A DNA stretch of 64,000 bases, from contig NZ_JWJG01000028.1 in assembly GCF_000818395.1 (NCBI RefSeq), positions 2,339,195-2,403,194 on the forward strand. Direction: 5' to 3'. This DNA is from Noviherbaspirillum autotrophicum. GTDB taxonomy: Bacteria > Pseudomonadota > Gammaproteobacteria > Burkholderiales > Burkholderiaceae_D. The translations under genes were made by a program, and so were the position numbers. The notes beneath the pieces are model-generated. The model was not told the origin of the DNA, did no database searches, and was given only the letters and a program-made list of their open reading frames with translations. Shown here piece after piece: positions 10,282-19,660 of the stretch (position 1 is its first letter; each line of letters begins with the position of its first letter).

Positions 10282-11426
10282 ATTGGTTTGCTCCACCGCT
10301 TTATTCTGATGCGCCGTCGGAGAAGAGATCACGCTTGCTGGCGGTGCTCAGGCAGCAAATGCGCGACGGAGCGTCCGTAAACCCCGCTTTCCGCGCATTT
10401 CTTGATGCCCAGCCTCTGAAGCTGGATCAAGTCCGGGTGCTGGAGGAGCTTCCATTTCTGCCTGTTTCCATATTCAAGCGCGTTGATCCGCTTTGCTTTT
10501 TGCCGGGAGACTTGATTTACCGCGTTCTGGAGTCATCCGCGACTTCCGGCCAGCAGCCGAGCCGGATCGCGATTGACCGAGCGACGGCCAAACTGATGAG
10601 CAGGGGAGTGACATCAATCATTTCTGATTTCATCGGCTTGCATCGTCGTCCCTATTTGATCATCGATCGTCCGCCCACGAATGACCGACAAAGCGCGGCA
10701 AATGCAAGAACGGCGGCGATTCAGGGATTGATGGGATTTGCGACAGAAATCTGTTATGCGCTTCGTCCGGCAAAACCAGGCGAGGAATCGGATGCCGATC
10801 CGGATGGATCAGTTCTCGACGCTGAGGCTGTCGAGGCGTTCTGCGGGAAGAATCACGCCAGCGACATCGTGGCGTATGGGTTCACCTATGTGGTCTACCT
10901 TCATCTTGGTGGTGGTATTGAATCCAGCCGCATGGCGCTGGAGAGAATGCGTGCCCGCGTTGGGCATGCATTGCTTCCACGGGCTTGCATCCTGCACAGT
11001 GGAGGCTGGAAAAAGCTCCTGCATCTGTCCGTGGACAAGGAAATATTCAACCAACGAGTCAGCGCGGCGCTGGGTACGCCTGTAAGTTCGGTAATCGACT
11101 ATTACGGCATGGTCGAACAGCTGGGCGTGGTGTATCCGGATTGCCCCGCAGGGAACAAGCATGCACCGCGGTTCGCACAAGTTGTACTTCGCAAGCCCCT
11201 TGACTGGTCGGCTTGCAAAGAGGGGGATGTGGGCTTGATCCAGGTGCTCAGCGCTTTGTCGCCGTCATTCCCGGGACAGTCTCTACTCACCGAGGATCTC
11301 GGGCTCATGGTGCATGAGGACGGATGCCCATGTGGTCGCCGTGGTATCGCGTTCCGATTTGCAGGCCGCGTGCCAAAGGCCGAAGTGCGTGGATGTAGTG
11401 ACGTGCAGCATCGGAGGTTGCCATGA
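10272..11426 (+). CDS. LuxE/acyl-protein synthetase family protein
   Basis: 384 aa. LuxE activates fatty acids as acyl-AMP and passes them to LuxC in luminous bacteria. Family marks here are the segment ESSATSGQQPSRIAIDR (phosphate loop), LHSGGWKKLLHLSVDKE, IDYYGMVEQLGVVYPDC, and a C-terminal Cys-rich EDGCPCGRRGIAFRFAGRV. The ATG at 10272 has GGAGAGGG just upstream and overlaps the ligase end; a longer in-frame start at 10167 lies deep in that gene. No luciferase genes occur in the window, so the pair with LuxC must serve another purpose, most likely acyl activation for glycan decoration (inference). Confidence 0.87.
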   Translation: MELDWFAPPLYSDAPSEKRSRLLAVLRQQMRDGASVNPAFRAFLDAQPLKLDQVRVLEELPFLPVSIFKRVDPLCFLPGDLIYRVLESSATSGQQPSRIAIDRATAKLMSRGVTSIISDFIGLHRRPYLIIDRPPTNDRQSAANARTAAIQGLMGFATEICYALRPAKPGEESDADPDGSVLDAEAVEAFCGKNHASDIVAYGFTYVVYLHLGGGIESSRMALERMRARVGHALLPRACILHSGGWKKLLHLSVDKEIFNQRVSAALGTPVSSVIDYYGMVEQLGVVYPDCPAGNKHAPRFAQVVLRKPLDWSACKEGDVGLIQVLSALSPSFPGQSLLTEDLGLMVHEDGCPCGRRGIAFRFAGRVPKAEVRGCSDVQHRRLP

Positions 11427-12739
11427 GTAGCTGGCTAGGAAAAGTGCTCTATCCGGCGAATGTTGCCGACCTCGATGCTGCGCTTGATGAGTTTCTGCGC
11501 CATCCACTTGCGAGCGATACAGATACGCTGGACGCACTGATCGGTGGGATGGAGGAATGGGCGCTCCAGATGGATGCGCGCGTGGGCAACGATGTTGGCC
11601 TTCCTTTCCTTAAGACGTGGTGGCGGCGGTCGCAACTCCGGAGTGTTCTTCGCCATGAGTTCGGTAACAATGCACCACAAGGGCCGCTGGATATTTCCGT
11701 CTCCCTTTCTGAGCGCTCCTGGGCACCGCTGGGCACCGTACTGCACTGGCCTGCCGGTAATGTTCCTATCCAGCCACTCCTGTCGTTGACGGGTGGCATA
11801 CTGGCTGGCAACAGGAATATCGTCCGGGTTCCATCGGCGCTCCTCAATTTTGTCGAGTCCCTGCTGCGAATTGCGCCTGCCTCAGCGGCGCCGGTTCTTG
11901 AGCGAGTCGTGTTCGTCTCCTTCCCCAGTGAACGACTGGACCTCGGAAAGGCTTGTGCAGCCCGCTCCGATGGCGCAATGATCTGGGGCGGGGAGGAGGC
12001 TGTGACAAGCGTGCGAAGCCTTGGATTTCCCCATTGGGCCCGCCTGCATGTCTTCGGTCCTCGTGTATCTGTCGCAATGGGGCTCCTTGACTTGCACACG
12101 CTCTCGCAGCCGGTGGAACTCCAGCGACTGTGCCGTCGCCTAGCCCGCGAGACTTGGCAGTTCGATCAGCAAGCCTGCTCATCTCCACTTGCCCTGTATG
12201 TCGAAGTCGCCGACGACGCCGCGCGAAGCGCAGGAGGAAAGGCCGCGGCACTGAAACAGTTGGTTGAGGCGTTGGCAGAAGCCTTCGCAGCGGAAGAGCG
12301 TGCCCATCCTCGCGTGGACTTCGATTTTCGGGCGAGCGTGGATGTCTTGTTATCGCGTTCCCGCTGGCTGGTCGACAATGACGGAGCTCATGCTGTGCTT
12401 CCGGACGGGCCCGCATGGTCTCTGCTCTATGGCGGAATGGATGACTGGGTACCTTCGCCCGTTCACGGCAAGACTTTGCACATTGTTTCTGCGGCGCGCC
12501 TGGAAGAGATTGCTGCCAGACTGGATGGCTCCACTCAAACGATCGGTATCTGGATTCATGATGCGCAGCGCGAAGCGGCGATAGCGCGCACGGCACATGC
12601 AAAGGGCGTGGATCGGGTTGTCCGCATCGGCCTGATGCATGTCTTCAATACCCCATGGGATGGCCAGGAGCTGGTGCGCCCCCTCTGTCGCCATGTCCAC
12701 TTCATTCCAACCCGCACAGAAAGTCCTGCAAATGAATAA
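11423..12739 (+). CDS. LuxC-like acyl-CoA/acyl-protein reductase
   Basis: 438 aa, aldehyde-dehydrogenase-like fold of the LuxC family, which reduces an acyl thioester with NADPH to an aldehyde. The likely acyl-accepting cysteine is in FDQQACSSPLALYVE about residue 251; LHWPAGNVPIQPLLSL and the AGNRNIVRVPSALL stretch are typical for the N-terminal half. ATGA overlap with the LuxE-like gene and an 8-base overlap with the methyltransferase that follows show tight coupling. With the ACP, ligase and LuxE-like protein it forms a complete carboxylate-to-aldehyde route placed inside a sugar cluster. Confidence 0.87.
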   Translation: MSSWLGKVLYPANVADLDAALDEFLRHPLASDTDTLDALIGGMEEWALQMDARVGNDVGLPFLKTWWRRSQLRSVLRHEFGNNAPQGPLDISVSLSERSWAPLGTVLHWPAGNVPIQPLLSLTGGILAGNRNIVRVPSALLNFVESLLRIAPASAAPVLERVVFVSFPSERLDLGKACAARSDGAMIWGGEEAVTSVRSLGFPHWARLHVFGPRVSVAMGLLDLHTLSQPVELQRLCRRLARETWQFDQQACSSPLALYVEVADDAARSAGGKAAALKQLVEALAEAFAAEERAHPRVDFDFRASVDVLLSRSRWLVDNDGAHAVLPDGPAWSLLYGGMDDWVPSPVHGKTLHIVSAARLEEIAARLDGSTQTIGIWIHDAQREAAIARTAHAKGVDRVVRIGLMHVFNTPWDGQELVRPLCRHVHFIPTRTESPANE

Positions 12740-13631
12740 CGGTGACCTTTTCCTGCAAGCGCTTGAGCGTAAGGCCAAGTTACTGTATCCATCCGTGAGG
12801 AGAACCGTCGACAGTGCGCCAGACGACTGTTACTGGTTGCTGAATTCACTGGCCCGCTGGACGCAGACGGCTTTTGGCGAGAAGGCCTTTGACTTGGCGG
12901 CCACCGGCTATGCACGATATGCGCTGGAGGTCAATCGCCTCCAGCAAACCTACGAAAAATCCGGAGTTTTTTTCGCGGGCGAGAAGGAGCGCGTGCCCGA
13001 AGAGGTCTACCAGAACCCGGAATACATGATCCCGTACATGTGGGCGGCCGTTCTTATCTATCCCTTCTGGCCCTCCATGGTTCGCCACATTTCGTTCCTT
13101 CGCGATCGTTTCGTCCGGGCGCTGCCCCGTGGAGCCTCCATACTGGAACTGGCTTGTGGGCATGGCGTATTGGGGTTGCTGGCGTTGGAGGAGCGCGACG
13201 ACCTCACTGTTGAAGGCGTTGACCTCAGTCCTGCCGCTATCGAGATCGCCATGCGGCTTAGGGCCGTATCCGGGCTGGCCCAGAGGTCTTCTCTCAAGGT
13301 GATGAACGCGCTGGATCTGGATCAGGCCGGCGCCCCTGGTCGCTACCAAGGTATTCTGGCTGCGATGCTAGCGGAGCATCTGCATGAGCCGCAACTGCTG
13401 TTTCGTACCATAGCTCATCACCTTCACCCCGAGGGCATTTGCTTTTTTAGTACTGCGATCGAGTCAGCCCAAAAAGACCATGTATATGAATTCCGTACCG
13501 AGGCGGACGTTATTGCGATGGCGGCGGAATTCGGGCTGAGGGTGGTGGATCTGGTGTCCGATGGTTCACGCCGACCAGGTTCCAGATACCGTCCGCGCGC
13601 GCTTGCCACCATTCTCGAACATCGAAACTAA
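12732..13631 (+). CDS. Class I SAM-dependent methyltransferase
   Basis: 299 aa. The SAM-binding motif I is ASILELACGHGVLGLLALEE about residues 136-155, followed by the acidic VEGVDLSPAAIEIA. Residues 1-130 form an unassigned N-terminal part with YMIPYMWAAVLIYPFWPS. The ATG at 12732 is inside the last codons of the LuxC-like gene. Substrate unknown; from position it may methylate the sugar or its acyl chain. A longer in-frame start at 12639 lies within the upstream gene. Confidence 0.82.
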   Translation: MNNGDLFLQALERKAKLLYPSVRRTVDSAPDDCYWLLNSLARWTQTAFGEKAFDLAATGYARYALEVNRLQQTYEKSGVFFAGEKERVPEEVYQNPEYMIPYMWAAVLIYPFWPSMVRHISFLRDRFVRALPRGASILELACGHGVLGLLALEERDDLTVEGVDLSPAAIEIAMRLRAVSGLAQRSSLKVMNALDLDQAGAPGRYQGILAAMLAEHLHEPQLLFRTIAHHLHPEGICFFSTAIESAQKDHVYEFRTEADVIAMAAEFGLRVVDLVSDGSRRPGSRYRPRALATILEHRN

Positions 13632-13650
13632 TTCATTGAGGTAGCTAGAA

Positions 13651-14313
13651 ATGAGTATTCCCTACTACGAGCCCACACAGCATGGCGACGTCCTGAGTCG
13701 TCTCAATTTGTTCCGCTTTATCCGGGAGCACCTCTATCACAGTGGCGTGTCCAAAGGCACTTATCTCGAGTTTGGTGTTTTCAATGGGGATTCCATGTGG
13801 GATGCACATACGACTCTTCGAGGATTTATCAGCCACTACATCGGATTCGACTCCTTTGAAGGACTCCCGCCGTTGAGCCCGGAGGATGCGGCCGCCACCA
13901 AAATGATGCCGAACTGGAACGAAGGCACAGTTCGGGGTGGCAGCCGGCAACAGGTCTGGAACCATCTGGTCACCAAGGGAATTCCGAAAGAGCAACTGTC
14001 GCTTCATGAGGGCTTTTATGAGGACAGTCTGCCGAAGATCGAACGACAGAAGCTGACCGAACTGGGGCCGTGCCATGTCTGTCTCGTTGACTGCGATCTC
14101 TACTCGTCGTCGAAGCTGGTATTTGATTTCATCGAGCCCCTTCTGACCGAGGGAACCTGGCTTTTGCTGGATGATTACTTCTGCTATAGGGGATCGCCGA
14201 AGCATGGTCAACGGCGCGCTTTTAACGAATGGTTGAAGACGTCGCGGTGGGACGTTACCGAGTGGGGGGGATTTCGGGGATGGGGCAAGGCGTTCCTGGT
14301 CCATGAGAAATGA
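13651..14313 (+). CDS. TylF/MycF-type O-methyltransferase
   Basis: 220 aa. It resembles macrocin O-methyltransferases, which methylate sugar hydroxyls: YLEFGVFNGDSMWDA (SAM loop), YIGFDSFEGLPPLSPED, LHEGFYEDSLPK, CLVDCDLYSSSKLVFDFI (metal-binding Asp pair), and WLLLDDYFCYRG. GAGGTAGC lies upstream of the ATG. It follows the previous methyltransferase by 19 bases and overlaps the acetyltransferase by ATGA. The role as sugar O-methylation is inferred from family and cluster. Confidence 0.84.
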   Translation: MSIPYYEPTQHGDVLSRLNLFRFIREHLYHSGVSKGTYLEFGVFNGDSMWDAHTTLRGFISHYIGFDSFEGLPPLSPEDAAATKMMPNWNEGTVRGGSRQQVWNHLVTKGIPKEQLSLHEGFYEDSLPKIERQKLTELGPCHVCLVDCDLYSSSKLVFDFIEPLLTEGTWLLLDDYFCYRGSPKHGQRRAFNEWLKTSRWDVTEWGGFRGWGKAFLVHEK

Positions 14314-14921
14314 CGGTGGAACCGATCGCGAGCGCTTCCCTGCGCCAGCGCCTTGGCGAGGGATGGGATGCCGAAATCACAGGGCAGAGCGGCGATGTCT
14401 TGGGGCACCTCAGAGTGCTGGGGCCTGACGATGAGGATGTGCAGGATATTAACGCTACTCTCGTGACAACGCTTTGCGCCTGGCGGAATCAGTATGCACA
14501 GTATTTTTTTGACAGCAGCGAGGTCACGCCGGCCTCCACCATGCACTGGCTACAGGGGCTGATGCGATCCACTGACCGCCTGTTCTTTGTTGTAAGCGAT
14601 CCAGATGGTCGGCTTGTCGCTCAGTATGGTCTGCGCGAGATCAGTGCGGGCATCGTCGAACTCGACAATGGCATTCTTGGGGTGCGGGGCGGATCTCCCG
14701 ATCTGTATCTCCGGATTCAGCAAAAGATTCTTGGCCTCTGCAAGACCAAGCTTGGATACGCTTTCGCCAGAGCACAGGTGCTTGCTGATAATTTGCCGGC
14801 ACTGTTCTTGCACAAACGCTGCGGGCTGCGACTGGTTCAGAAAATTAGTGGCGCACAGTCGCCTGCCGGACGTGATGTTTTTGTGATGGAAATCGCGTTG
14901 CGCGATACCTGTTCCTATTGA
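14310..14921 (+). CDS. GNAT-family N-acyltransferase
   Basis: 203 aa. The pattern LFFVVSDPDGRLVAQYGLREI, then VELDNGILGVRGGSPDLYLRIQQ and DNLPALFLHKRCGLRL, follows the GNAT fold; similar proteins acylate 4-amino sugars in nonulosonate and O-antigen pathways. It would be the natural step to acylate the amine introduced by the DegT aminotransferase, either with an acetyl group or with the acyl chain carried on the ACP. The ATG overlaps the stop of the upstream gene. Assignment rests on fold-level resemblance. Confidence 0.72.
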   Translation: MTVEPIASASLRQRLGEGWDAEITGQSGDVLGHLRVLGPDDEDVQDINATLVTTLCAWRNQYAQYFFDSSEVTPASTMHWLQGLMRSTDRLFFVVSDPDGRLVAQYGLREISAGIVELDNGILGVRGGSPDLYLRIQQKILGLCKTKLGYAFARAQVLADNLPALFLHKRCGLRLVQKISGAQSPAGRDVFVMEIALRDTCSY

Positions 14922-14939
14922 CCTAACCTGAAAAACGAC

Positions 14940-15728
14940 ATGACCAAACTCGACCCCGCGCAGTCCTTTGCTAAGCAGTGCGACGAAGAAATCGCAGCGA
15001 TGGGCACTGATATCCCGCTTCAGCGGCAGGCGCTTGATTGGGCGATGAATGCTGCCCGCCACAAGTATGTGTTCCACTTTGCCTGGATGGGGCGTCCGAT
15101 TATTCAGTACCCTCAGGATCTCGTTGCGATGCAGGAACTAATCTGGCAGATCAAGCCTGACCTGATTATTGAAACCGGCATTGCCCACGGCGGATCGCTG
15201 ATGTTCAGCGCTTCCATGCTGGCCCTGCTGGACATGTCTGATGCGATCGAGTCGGGAATTTCCTTGGATCCGAGGCAGTCCCGGCGCCTCGTTGTCGGTG
15301 TTGATATCGACATTCGGGAACACAACCGACAGGCGATCGAATGCCATCCAATGGCGTCCCGCATCCGGATGATTCAAGGGTCGAGTATCGAGCCGGACAT
15401 CGTGTCGCAGGTAAAGGACATTGCGAAGGACTACGAGCGCGTTCTGGTTTGCCTTGACTCCAATCACACCCACGATCATGTCCTGTCCGAGTTGAATGCC
15501 TATGCCCAGCTTGTGACGAAGGAAAGCTATTGCGTGGTCTTCGATACCGTTGTGGAGGACATGCCGCCCGACAGCTTCCCAGACCGCTCATGGGGGCCGG
15601 GCAACAATCCCAAGACTGCGGTATGGGAGTATCTCAATATGCATCCTGAGTTCAAGATCGACAAGAGCATTCAACACAAACTCGTGCTTACGGTAGCTCC
15701 GGACGGATTCTTGAAACGAGTCGCCTGA
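14940..15728 (+). CDS. Cephalosporin hydroxylase (CmcI) family methyltransferase
   Basis: 262 aa. Marks of the family are FAWMGRPIIQYPQDLVAMQE, PDLIIETGIAHGGSLMFSASML (SAM-binding loop), VVGVDIDIREHNRQAIE, IQGSSIEPD, and VLVCLDSNHTHDHVLSEL. CmcI relatives include rhamnosyl O-methyltransferases, so a sugar O-methyltransferase fits the neighbours better than a hydroxylase. It is the last plus-strand gene of the glycan operon; the next gene is convergent. Eighteen bases separate it from the acyltransferase, and a weak ribosome site is present. Confidence 0.85.
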   Translation: MTKLDPAQSFAKQCDEEIAAMGTDIPLQRQALDWAMNAARHKYVFHFAWMGRPIIQYPQDLVAMQELIWQIKPDLIIETGIAHGGSLMFSASMLALLDMSDAIESGISLDPRQSRRLVVGVDIDIREHNRQAIECHPMASRIRMIQGSSIEPDIVSQVKDIAKDYERVLVCLDSNHTHDHVLSELNAYAQLVTKESYCVVFDTVVEDMPPDSFPDRSWGPGNNPKTAVWEYLNMHPEFKIDKSIQHKLVLTVAPDGFLKRVA

Positions 15729-15831
15729 GAACATCCAACACCTGGAGCGTGCGGCTAGTGGATGCATGAACGTAAGGGGGAAGCGCAGTAGCGTGTCGAT
15801 ATCGACTCTTAGCACACTATCAGGTGGTGAT

Positions 15832-17622
15832 TTAGTTGCATCTTGTGGTCCACATCCTTCGGTAGGCCTGTTCCAGCTCTGCGGTAAAACACTGGGCATT
15901 CATGAGAGGCGTTGCACGCAGGCGTTTGCGCAAGATCGCACGAAGGGAATGCAGCTGATTTGGGGCACGAGCCAAGGTATGCGCTATATCCACATACTCC
16001 TGTTCGGTTTGTGCCACTAACTCAGATAATCCGGCATTGAGCAGTGTTGTCACCCCCATTCGGGATGTGAAATGCAGCCCCGCCAGAGTGACCAGAGGTA
16101 CACCCATCCAAAGTGTGTCAAGACTTGTGGTGTGCCCGTTGAACGGGAAGGGATCGAGAGCGATATCGATGGTGTTGTACAGGGCGAGATGATTTTCCCG
16201 TACCGGTGCCATTAGGATGAGTCTTTCGGATGCGACGCCCTGGCGCGCAAACCGGCTCTCAACCTCGGCCCGTACATGCCCATCGTCAATGCCGAAGATT
16301 ACGAGAGCCAGGCGCGCGTCGGGAATTCGGGCCAGCAATTTTGCCCACAATTCGATAACGTGATCTGTTACCTTCCCGAAATTATTAAAGCAGCCGAACG
16401 TCACATAACCATTTTCCTCTAGCGGCGCGCGGTCCGGGACGGACGGGCTATCCTGCGGTGCGGCATAACAAAAGAAAGCTTGTGGCAAACGCCACAATTG
16501 CTCGCTGTTGTACTGCTCGGTGAGGCCCGGCGGCTCGGCATAACTGTCGGTGATGCGGAAATCGATCCCCGACAGGCCGGTACTAAAGGGATAACCGAGG
16601 TAGGCAACCTGCACGGGGGCTGGCTTGCGAGCAAACGTAAGGAGACGGTTATCACCGGTGTGACCGGCCAGATCGATCAGAAGATCGATGCCGTCCACGC
16701 GGATGCGCTCGGCAAGCGCCTCGTCCGACAAATGTTTACATGGTATCCAGTGCTCTACAATTTCCTGGAGGCGGAGGGTCGTCGCATCGACGTAATTGTG
16801 GTTGTAATAGCAAAAGACTTCGAACTGCGTCGTATCATGGCTGGCAAGCACCGGCTCAATGAACGTCGCGACCGGATGACTGCGGAAATCCGGCGACACG
16901 TAACCAATTCGCAAGCGCTTGTGCGGATCGCGAACATTCTCGTGTGCACGCCAAGCTGATCGCAGCGGTGTTTCAAACTGGTGCGCAAAGCGCCGGTGCT
17001 CGGCAAAGACTTCTGCGGGTGTATACCGGCCAGAATACAGCATTGCAAGCAACATGCTGTTATGGGTTTCCGCATCATCGGGATTGAGTGCAAGCGCTTT
17101 CCGATAGCAAGCAATGGCTTCGTCCGGTTTGCCTTGACGATGAAATGCAATGCCTTGATTGCAATACGCTTCGGCAAAATCCGGCCTGCTGGCAAGCGCT
17201 CGTTCAAAGCATGCCATGGCTTCGTCCAACTTGCCTTGTTCCTTGAGTTCGATCCCCAGGTTGTTATTTGCTTCGGCAAAATCTGGCCGCAGCAGAAGCG
17301 CCGTCTGATAGCAGGTGATAGCGTCGTGCGAATTGCCCTTGGCTGCGAAGACAAGCCCCATATTGCTATGGGCGTCAGCAAAGTCCGGCTTGAGCGCTAG
17401 GGCATTCAGATAGCAGGCCAAGGCTTCGTCCAGCCTGCCTTGATTGGCAAGTTCTACTCCCAAATTGTTAAAGGACGCGGGATCATTCGGCGGCTCGTAT
17501 TGTTCCGCGAAAGCGTTGGAAGCGATGTTTGACGCGTCCATATCGGCGTGTACCTTGTCGGCCATTGAATTTAACGAGGTGATTGGGCCATCAGGGGGCG
17601 CATGGTCCTGTTGTCGTGTCAT
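15832..17622 (-). CDS. TPR protein with GT41 (OGT-like) glycosyltransferase domain
   Basis: 596 aa. Residues about 45-215 carry five near-identical tetratricopeptide units (FAEAYCNQGIAFHRQGKPDE and similar). Residues about 230-590 are GT41: LRIGYVSPDFRSHPVATFIEP, GIDLLIDLAGHTGDNRLLTF, APVQVAYLGYPFSTGLSGID, LDPFPFNGHTTSLDTLWMGVP. It is a shorter paralogue of the 973-aa protein at the other end of the glycan cluster. The ATG at 17622 begins MTRQQDHAPP; a second ATG 57 bases in is possible. It points towards the cluster and may use the same sugar donor on another protein or site. Confidence 0.9.
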   Translation of the reverse strand: MTRQQDHAPPDGPITSLNSMADKVHADMDASNIASNAFAEQYEPPNDPASFNNLGVELANQGRLDEALACYLNALALKPDFADAHSNMGLVFAAKGNSHDAITCYQTALLLRPDFAEANNNLGIELKEQGKLDEAMACFERALASRPDFAEAYCNQGIAFHRQGKPDEAIACYRKALALNPDDAETHNSMLLAMLYSGRYTPAEVFAEHRRFAHQFETPLRSAWRAHENVRDPHKRLRIGYVSPDFRSHPVATFIEPVLASHDTTQFEVFCYYNHNYVDATTLRLQEIVEHWIPCKHLSDEALAERIRVDGIDLLIDLAGHTGDNRLLTFARKPAPVQVAYLGYPFSTGLSGIDFRITDSYAEPPGLTEQYNSEQLWRLPQAFFCYAAPQDSPSVPDRAPLEENGYVTFGCFNNFGKVTDHVIELWAKLLARIPDARLALVIFGIDDGHVRAEVESRFARQGVASERLILMAPVRENHLALYNTIDIALDPFPFNGHTTSLDTLWMGVPLVTLAGLHFTSRMGVTTLLNAGLSELVAQTEQEYVDIAHTLARAPNQLHSLRAILRKRLRATPLMNAQCFTAELEQAYRRMWTTRCN

Positions 17623-17715
17623 GTGGAAGATCTCATGTCCGGAGTGAGCGGCGAAGGTTCAATATTGAAGACGCCTGCCACAAATCGAAACCATGAATAA
17701 AGCAAATTTGTATTG

Positions 17716-19554
17716 TCAATCGGCCGGAATAACCCGGTTTTTTCCCGCCTTCTTCGCCTTGTAAAGCGCCGCGTCGGCCCGCTCGATCAGCGTCGTCTGT
17801 CCTTCCTTATCGCGCCACAACGCTACGCCGGAACTGAACGTAATCAGCAGCCGCTGATTGTCATGCATGAAAATCTGCTTGGTCAGTTCCCTCTGTATGC
17901 GTGTAACGGTCTGTACCGCTTCGTCCAGTTCCGTATGCGGCAACACGATCAGGAATTCCTCGCCACCGAAGCGGGCGATAACGTCCATTGCGCGAAGCGT
18001 ATCCTTGACCACCTTCACCAGGTGCACCAGCGCGCCGTCGCCGGCGCTATGTCCGTGCGTGTCGTTGAGCTTCTTGAAATTGTCCAGATCGAGTAGCGCC
18101 ACGCACAATGGCGACTTCTTGCGTTCCGCGCGCGCCATTTCGCGTTCCAGCACTTCATCCAACCCGCGCCGGTTCAGGCTGCCGGTCAGCTGGTCTTCGT
18201 GCGCCAGTTCACTCATCTGCACCAGCTGAACTTCCAGTTCGTGTATCCGGGTTTCTGCCGCCTGCACTTCCTGACGCGCCGCTACCACATCATCGTGAGA
18301 GCGCTGTGCCTCGATCTGCGCGATGCGGGTGTCATGCATCACATGATCGATAATGCTATTGAGCTCCGCGGCGCCTTTCGCCGCGCTGATTTTTTTCGAA
18401 TAGATTTCGATTTTCTTGTGATATTCGTCGGTAGTTGAGGCAGCAGTGCCGAGCCGGTCGATCACGGTGAGCACCATGTCTTTGACATGGGTTTTGGCTT
18501 CGGCCAAGCTGTGCTTGAGCAAGCTTTGCTTGTAGATGACTTCCTTCAGGCTGCTGGTCGCATCCACCAGTGTGGCGTAATTGATGGTGCCGGCAAGGAT
18601 CTCCTGCACATTGGCGATTTGCCCGGACAGCCATGAATCGTCTTCCACCAATTCGCCGATATTTTCGATCAGCAGCCGGAACAGGCGCAAAAGCAGTTCG
18701 CGTTCCTCTGCCATGTCACCGCTTTTCATTTCGACCTTAAAGCAGAAATGCTTGAAGCGCGGTTCCAGCTCGGTTAGCGCGGCTCGGCTGCGCGTGCTGC
18801 CGATCGCCATGGCCAGCGCTTCCGACTCCCTGGTGAGTTCCGGCGCGCCTTGCAGCAGGGCGGGAATGGGGAGCGTCAGGGCACGGACCAGCATCTCGCG
18901 CAGCGTGCGCGTCATTTGAGTGTCGTTGAAGTGAAGCTCGGGTGTGCCGGGTACTTGTTCGGCGTCGTCTGGTTCCTGCAATGGTTTTTCGTCTACGAGC
19001 GAAATCGCCGCAGGTCTTGTGCGAGCGGGGCCGGGCTCGTCGACCAGCGGAATGTCGATTTTTCTCGCCTGCAGTGGCTTGATATCATCAACCAGCGGGA
19101 TGGATAGTTTGGGACGCGGTACCGGCTCGACATCTTCGGCCAAAGAAATGCCGACTTTGGATGCAGGCGTGGCCTCGTCCTTCACATCCATCGACGGCTT
19201 GTCAGTGACTTGTCTGGGCGGCGTTTCACAGCGGACGTTGTCCTGCTGAGGAATCAGGTGTTTTGCGATAAGCTGGTCGAGCTGTTTGCCATAGCTGTCC
19301 CAGTCGCGTGTTTTCAGTGCGTCCGCAAAGCGATGGGCAAGCAGGGGGAGTTCGCCCGGCGCCTTGGCCAGTTTTGCCGCCAGGTCGGCCAGTATCGTTT
19401 CGGCCGGCGAGCGTTCATGCACGCCGGCGACTTCGTCATACACTTCCCGATACGCTTCCGGCGTCGGCGCAATGCGGCGCGCCGCAAGACGGCGAAAGGC
19501 TTCGCGGGCGATGTCGGCGGGATGTTGTTCTGGTTTTGTCGGCTTGTCTGCCAT
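17716..19554 (-). CDS. Diguanylate cyclase (GGDEF)
   Basis: About 612 aa. The C-terminal GGDEF domain has an intact active site, RFGGEEFLIVLP, and a product-inhibition site RAMD five residues before it, so c-di-GMP synthesis with feedback is expected. No membrane segment is evident; residues about 390-445 look like a coiled coil. Residues 120-200 hold four imperfect repeats around ISL/IPLVD-E/D-x-x-P. The middle resembles a helical regulatory domain of unknown class. The ATG at 19554 (MADKPTKPEQ) is preferred over an in-frame GTG at 19569; neither has a strong ribosome site. Confidence 0.88.
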   Translation of the reverse strand: MADKPTKPEQHPADIAREAFRRLAARRIAPTPEAYREVYDEVAGVHERSPAETILADLAAKLAKAPGELPLLAHRFADALKTRDWDSYGKQLDQLIAKHLIPQQDNVRCETPPRQVTDKPSMDVKDEATPASKVGISLAEDVEPVPRPKLSIPLVDDIKPLQARKIDIPLVDEPGPARTRPAAISLVDEKPLQEPDDAEQVPGTPELHFNDTQMTRTLREMLVRALTLPIPALLQGAPELTRESEALAMAIGSTRSRAALTELEPRFKHFCFKVEMKSGDMAEERELLLRLFRLLIENIGELVEDDSWLSGQIANVQEILAGTINYATLVDATSSLKEVIYKQSLLKHSLAEAKTHVKDMVLTVIDRLGTAASTTDEYHKKIEIYSKKISAAKGAAELNSIIDHVMHDTRIAQIEAQRSHDDVVAARQEVQAAETRIHELEVQLVQMSELAHEDQLTGSLNRRGLDEVLEREMARAERKKSPLCVALLDLDNFKKLNDTHGHSAGDGALVHLVKVVKDTLRAMDVIARFGGEEFLIVLPHTELDEAVQTVTRIQRELTKQIFMHDNQRLLITFSSGVALWRDKEGQTTLIERADAALYKAKKAGKNRVIPAD

Positions 19555-19660
19555 GAAGACGATCGTCACCGTTCATGAATGAGCATCGGCCCCATGATAA
19601 ACGCTTGCTCCCGACGCTAACCGACCGATTAGCGGCTGAAACGCTTGCCAGTTCCGGATT

